The position numbers and the translations under genes are program-made. From positions 1 to 8,569 of the forward strand of contig CAMTZV010000032.1 of the NCBI GenBank assembly GCA_947086625.1: 8,569 nt of DNA, written 5' to 3'. Of this stretch, positions 7,201 to 8,569 are shown one piece after another. Under the pieces are notes generated by a model, which worked only from the letters and a program-made list of their open reading frames with translations, searched no databases and was not told where the DNA came from. How positions within the stretch are numbered: the first letter of the stretch is position 1; the number at the start of each line of letters is the position of its first letter. The DNA comes from an uncultured bacterium. GTDB taxonomy: Bacteria > Bacillota > Clostridia > Lachnospirales > Lachnospiraceae.

Positions 7201-7785
7201 CTTTTCATTTTTTAGACACGGAAGAATGCCTCTGCCCTCTTCTCCCATCTGCGCACCGGGAAAATTCCCCCGAATTGCTTCCATTAAACGGCTTTTAAAA
7301 ATATCCACATCAACATTATTATCTGCATTATCTGTATTGACGACTGCCAGATATACGCTTGTTTTCTTTTGTGTCCGGTTAAATACAAGCGCAATATTAC
7401 AATCCTCATTGGACAAAACAGCATACACATTGACAAGCTTTTCCAGATTATTTTCTTTCTTATCCGTTATCCATTTTGTAATATTAAAGTAACGGATATT
7501 ATGCTCTGCGCCAAACGGCATATCATACTCAGCCCCGTTTTTTACCGGCAAATATAACGCTTTGATCTGCGACAGATACGCGCTGAATATTTCGATACTG
7601 CTTGCCGCCAGCATCCGTTCCGTACAGGCGCGCGCCGCCGCGTCACCCGGATCGGGCTTTTCTAAAAGGTACGCCTCCCGCTGCAGCTGCACACTCTCTA
7701 CCTGATCAGGGCTAAGCGTCGCCAGCTTTGCAATCCGGTTCCCTGCGGCTTCCCCGACCCGCTTTAAAACATTTCTTACCCCCAT
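4204..7785 (-). CDS. HerA/FtsK-superfamily (DUF87-like) ATPase with large Ser/Ala/Thr-rich insertion
   Basis: A 1193-residue protein. Walker A is GSTGSGKS at 684-691 (K690) after hydrophobic VFVT; Walker B is LTVLEEAH at 910-917 (E914/E915); ADQAPG and the arginine-rich stretch IIMRLPDRTDRE follow, as in HerA/VirB4-like motors. Such ATPases form rings that pump DNA or protein. Residues 1-270 are an alpha/beta region with no recognised domain; 273-490 is low complexity (Ser, Ala, Thr, Gly, Asn) containing a four-residue repeat; 490-640 is helical; the last 140 residues after the motor are helical and acidic. No transmembrane helix is evident. ATG 7785 has GAGGAG at 7795-7800 and lies 15 bases after the preceding gene; the stop overlaps the nuclease start (TGATG). 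The coupling suggests a motor for that toxin, perhaps in export. A defence-type DNA translocase is the main alternative. Confidence 0.9.
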   Translation of the reverse strand: MGVRNVLKRVGEAAGNRIAKLATLSPDQVESVQLQREAYLLEKPDPGDAAARACTERMLAASSIEIFSAYLSQIKALYLPVKNGAEYDMPFGAEHNIRYFNITKWITDKKENNLEKLVNVYAVLSNEDCNIALVFNRTQKKTSVYLAVVNTDNADNNVDVDIFKSRLMEAIRGNFPGAQMGEEGRGILPCLKNEKAYSVASASNIPTEKSEKFISQTIEKLLDGIIPDTKKKEYTIVLLATPIQDVEERKLKLGEFYSGMAPYASWQTSFYLSENQATGSAATAGINIGASAGIQNGQNFSQTRSDGESENQSVTNTESESASATESESNAESSSGAHTDGSSSSETETAGSSMGINESKSKGSNTTVGVSGDLDFKVVKASANASRGWNEGTSVGSSESWSTSTAKTLGKTASDTITRGLTNTISNSVAQTTGTAVANTLGKAVTTAMARTAGTAKSVNFGGNFGANFARSSTITATIGKNEGITQSFTNFNIKHALELLENQMKRLEQSTALGMWDFAAYVLSEDQNVANNVAHTYLALTLGEESYMSKSAINLWRGNVEEERAQAKEICEYLRELRHPIFGLNPEILEASPDFNEYPSITTATTSLSGKELAYSLNFPQKSIAGLPIMECAEFGRNVAIYDPIEEDEEELVLGNIFHMNHVEKNRVALSKKSLASHVFVTGSTGSGKSNTVYQILAKARKQAVHFLVVEPAKGEYKNIFGNRKDVSVYGTNPMLTPLLRMNPFSFPNKIHILEHLDRLIEIFNVCWPMYAAMPAVLKSAVEKSYMDCGWDLLYSVNKYGDKLYPTFKDVAKNIKQIIETSEYDTENKGAYKGSLLTRLQSLTNGMNGLIFTINEIPNEDLFDKNVIVDLSRVGSSETKALIMGMLVLKLQEYRMTGSDGMNAELRHLTVLEEAHNLLKRTSTEQSSESANLLGKSVEMLANAIAEMRTYGEGFIIADQAPGLMDMAVIRNTNTKIIMRLPDRTDRELVGRAANLNDDQIAELAKLPCGVAAMYQNEWVQPVLCKVDKYQEETCYSYEPQSKWNLDAGRNKLPESLLACIMNQEIFRTGKKQDILMLKEQVLRSELDTPVKREFMEYILSEGEEGIDALRALVYDFLAAEDAIKASKTYSDIFDWVDSVVNKLNPSIKGYSKEQINLALLLILYEQAERDTEYNDIFCRFVEICKDGGRIS
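6316..6969 (-). repeat. Low-complexity Ser/Ala/Thr/Gly/Asn-rich segment within the ATPase
   Basis: Codes residues 273-490 of the ATPase. Its first part (about 290-350) alternates Ser with Glu/Thr, as in NTESESASATESES, and is strongly acidic. The middle is Ser/Gly/Trp-containing, and the final part is a Thr/Ala/Gly/hydrophobic periodic stretch. Because of it, + strand frames here stay open by chance. It sits between the N-terminal region and the P-loop part. Confidence 0.8.
6373..6564 (-). repeat. Tetrapeptide-periodic region of the ATPase, 16 units
   Basis: Residues 408-471 divide into consecutive four-residue units beginning TLGK, TASD, TITR, GLTN and ending NFGG, NFGA, NFAR. Position 2 is hydrophobic in 14 of 16 units (L A I L I V T V L V M A K F F F). 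Position 3 is Gly, Ala, Ser or Thr in every unit. Position 4 is mostly polar or charged in the first twelve units, and position 1 is mostly Thr or Ala there. The DNA is not an exact tandem repeat, so the pattern is kept at protein level. Confidence 0.75.
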
Positions 7786-7794
7786 CGATCGATT

Positions 7795-7800
7795 CTCCTC
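7795..7800 (-). promoter_or_regulatory. Ribosome-binding site of the ATPase
   Basis: GAGGAG on the minus strand follows directly on the TAA of the upstream gene and stands nine bases before ATG 7785. It confirms the ATPase start and shows the two genes share a transcript. Confidence 0.75.
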
Positions 7801-8569
7801 TTATTGTAAAACCTTCCAGTCCATCCGGCTTTTAATTGCCGCAAACGATTCGAGAAGCAGCTGCCGGTAATTCTCCAGCTCGGTTATTTTTTCCGACTCC
7901 TCCTGTATCAGTTCTGCCATATCACGAAGCTCCGGATTGTATTTTGTAATATTTGCCTCTATATTTGACGTAAGCGTCTGCTCCCAGCTTCGGAAACTTG
8001 CAAAGCAATTGTCATTTACTTCCTCTGCAATAAGCTGAATATTTTTCCTGATCTTATCGTTGTAGGCATCAGAAAGCTTTTTCGTATTCAGCTTTTCATT
8101 ATCCATCAGCTTAAAACCAAAAAACATACCTTGAAGAAATTTATCCTTGATAAAAATATCTTCTGCATGATCGTCAAACTCCAACCCCTGATAATTGATA
8201 ATGACATCCGAAAGTTCGCTGCTTTGCGCCGTAGAAAGCGCCTCGGAACCGGTAACGATCTCTACGAATCGCCTGCGCATCATCTGTGCATTTGCAACCC
8301 AGATTTCTTTTATCTTCTCATTTAAGAAATCCTTTGCCTTCATCATATTTTCTTTATAGTCCTGTGTGACAATCTCAATCAGGCTGTCGGAGGTCGCCTC
8401 GTCAATTTTATCCTCGGTTGAATCCATCTTCCTTTTATGCTCTAAAATTTTCTGAAAATCCCTTACCAGATCATCCTTTGTCGTCCGGACTGTCTCTAAA
8501 AGATTTCCCTTTAACATTTCCTGCGCATTTGATTTCAAATGATCCAGTATACTGTCCTTTGCTTTTTCA
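7801..8569 (-). CDS. C-terminal part of a helical, coiled-coil protein, possibly a dynamin-like GTPase stalk (partial)
   Basis: The frame is open from the window edge at 8568 to TAA at 7803-7801, giving 255 visible residues, so the true start lies outside. An internal TTG at 8538 is not needed as a start. The chain is almost wholly alpha-helical, with long charged heptad-like runs (DDLVRDFQKILEHKRKM; ELIQEESEKITELENYRQLL) and a short central region with FFGFKLM. It ends in an SRMDWKVLQ tail. This resembles the helical stalk/tail that follows the GTPase domain in bacterial dynamin-like proteins, but the diagnostic GTPase motifs would be outside the window, so this is a guess; a generic coiled-coil structural protein fits as well. 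It ends 15 bases before the ATPase start, and GAGGAG lies in that gap, so the two are co-transcribed and probably work in one assembly. Confidence 0.6.
   Translation of the reverse strand, partial: EKAKDSILDHLKSNAQEMLKGNLLETVRTTKDDLVRDFQKILEHKRKMDSTEDKIDEATSDSLIEIVTQDYKENMMKAKDFLNEKIKEIWVANAQMMRRRFVEIVTGSEALSTAQSSELSDVIINYQGLEFDDHAEDIFIKDKFLQGMFFGFKLMDNEKLNTKKLSDAYNDKIRKNIQLIAEEVNDNCFASFRSWEQTLTSNIEANITKYNPELRDMAELIQEESEKITELENYRQLLLESFAAIKSRMDWKVLQ

Noticed and set aside
8526..8569. TTG at 8538 as the true start of the rightmost gene
   Set aside because: The frame continues upstream to the window edge with the same helical, charged composition, so the gene is more likely truncated by the window.
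1..8569. CRISPR array, tRNA, rRNA, insertion sequence or attachment site
   Set aside because: No regularly spaced direct repeats, cloverleaf-like gene, transposase motif or flanking terminal repeats were seen; gaps between genes are all under 100 bases.

Overview
The window reads as an accessory region of a Firmicute, most likely a gut-type member of the Clostridia (Lachnospiraceae-like). The reasons are the AGGAGG-type ribosome-binding sites, a YezG-family immunity protein, and a closely packed array with strongly mixed base composition. This assignment is inferred from gene content, not from a marker gene. Every supported gene lies on the minus strand, so transcription runs from high to low coordinates; the gene at each edge is incomplete.

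In transcription order: (i) 8569-7801, the C-terminal part of a long helical protein, possibly the stalk of a dynamin-like GTPase. (ii) 7785-4204, a 1193-residue HerA/FtsK-type (DUF87-like) ATPase. It has clear Walker A and B motifs and an unusual Ser/Ala/Thr-rich insertion of about 220 residues in front of the P-loop. (iii) 4204-3533, a nuclease of the Endonuclea_NS_2 type whose start codon overlaps the ATPase stop (TGATG). (iv) 3529-3152, a YezG-like immunity protein. (v) 3070-2450, a JAB/RadC-like metalloprotease-fold protein preceded by a good sigma-A-type promoter. (vi) 2438-2274, a 54-residue helical protein with a perfect Shine-Dalgarno. (vii) 2234-975, a 419-residue helical protein I do not recognise. 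(viii) 1030-1, a Ser/Thr protein kinase running off the edge, apparently entering a second, STAND-type NTPase domain.

Composition splits the window into blocks. Genes vii-viii are GC-rich (44 of 60 bases in 1201-1260). The toxin, immunity and JAB genes are AT-rich (18 of 60 G+C in 3361-3420). The ATPase is intermediate and patchy. This fits a variable toxin/immunity cassette placed between a conserved ATPase gene and a kinase module.

Working model (inference): the ATPase, perhaps with the helical or dynamin-like protein, forms a membrane-associated machine that handles or exports the short nuclease. YezG-like protein protects the producer, the JAB protein may process a component, and the kinase/419-aa pair supplies signalling. 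The toxin has no LXG, WXG, RHS or signal sequence of its own, so coupling to the ATPase is the best clue to how it is delivered. The most striking new signal is a four-residue periodic repeat of about 64 residues inside the ATPase insertion.
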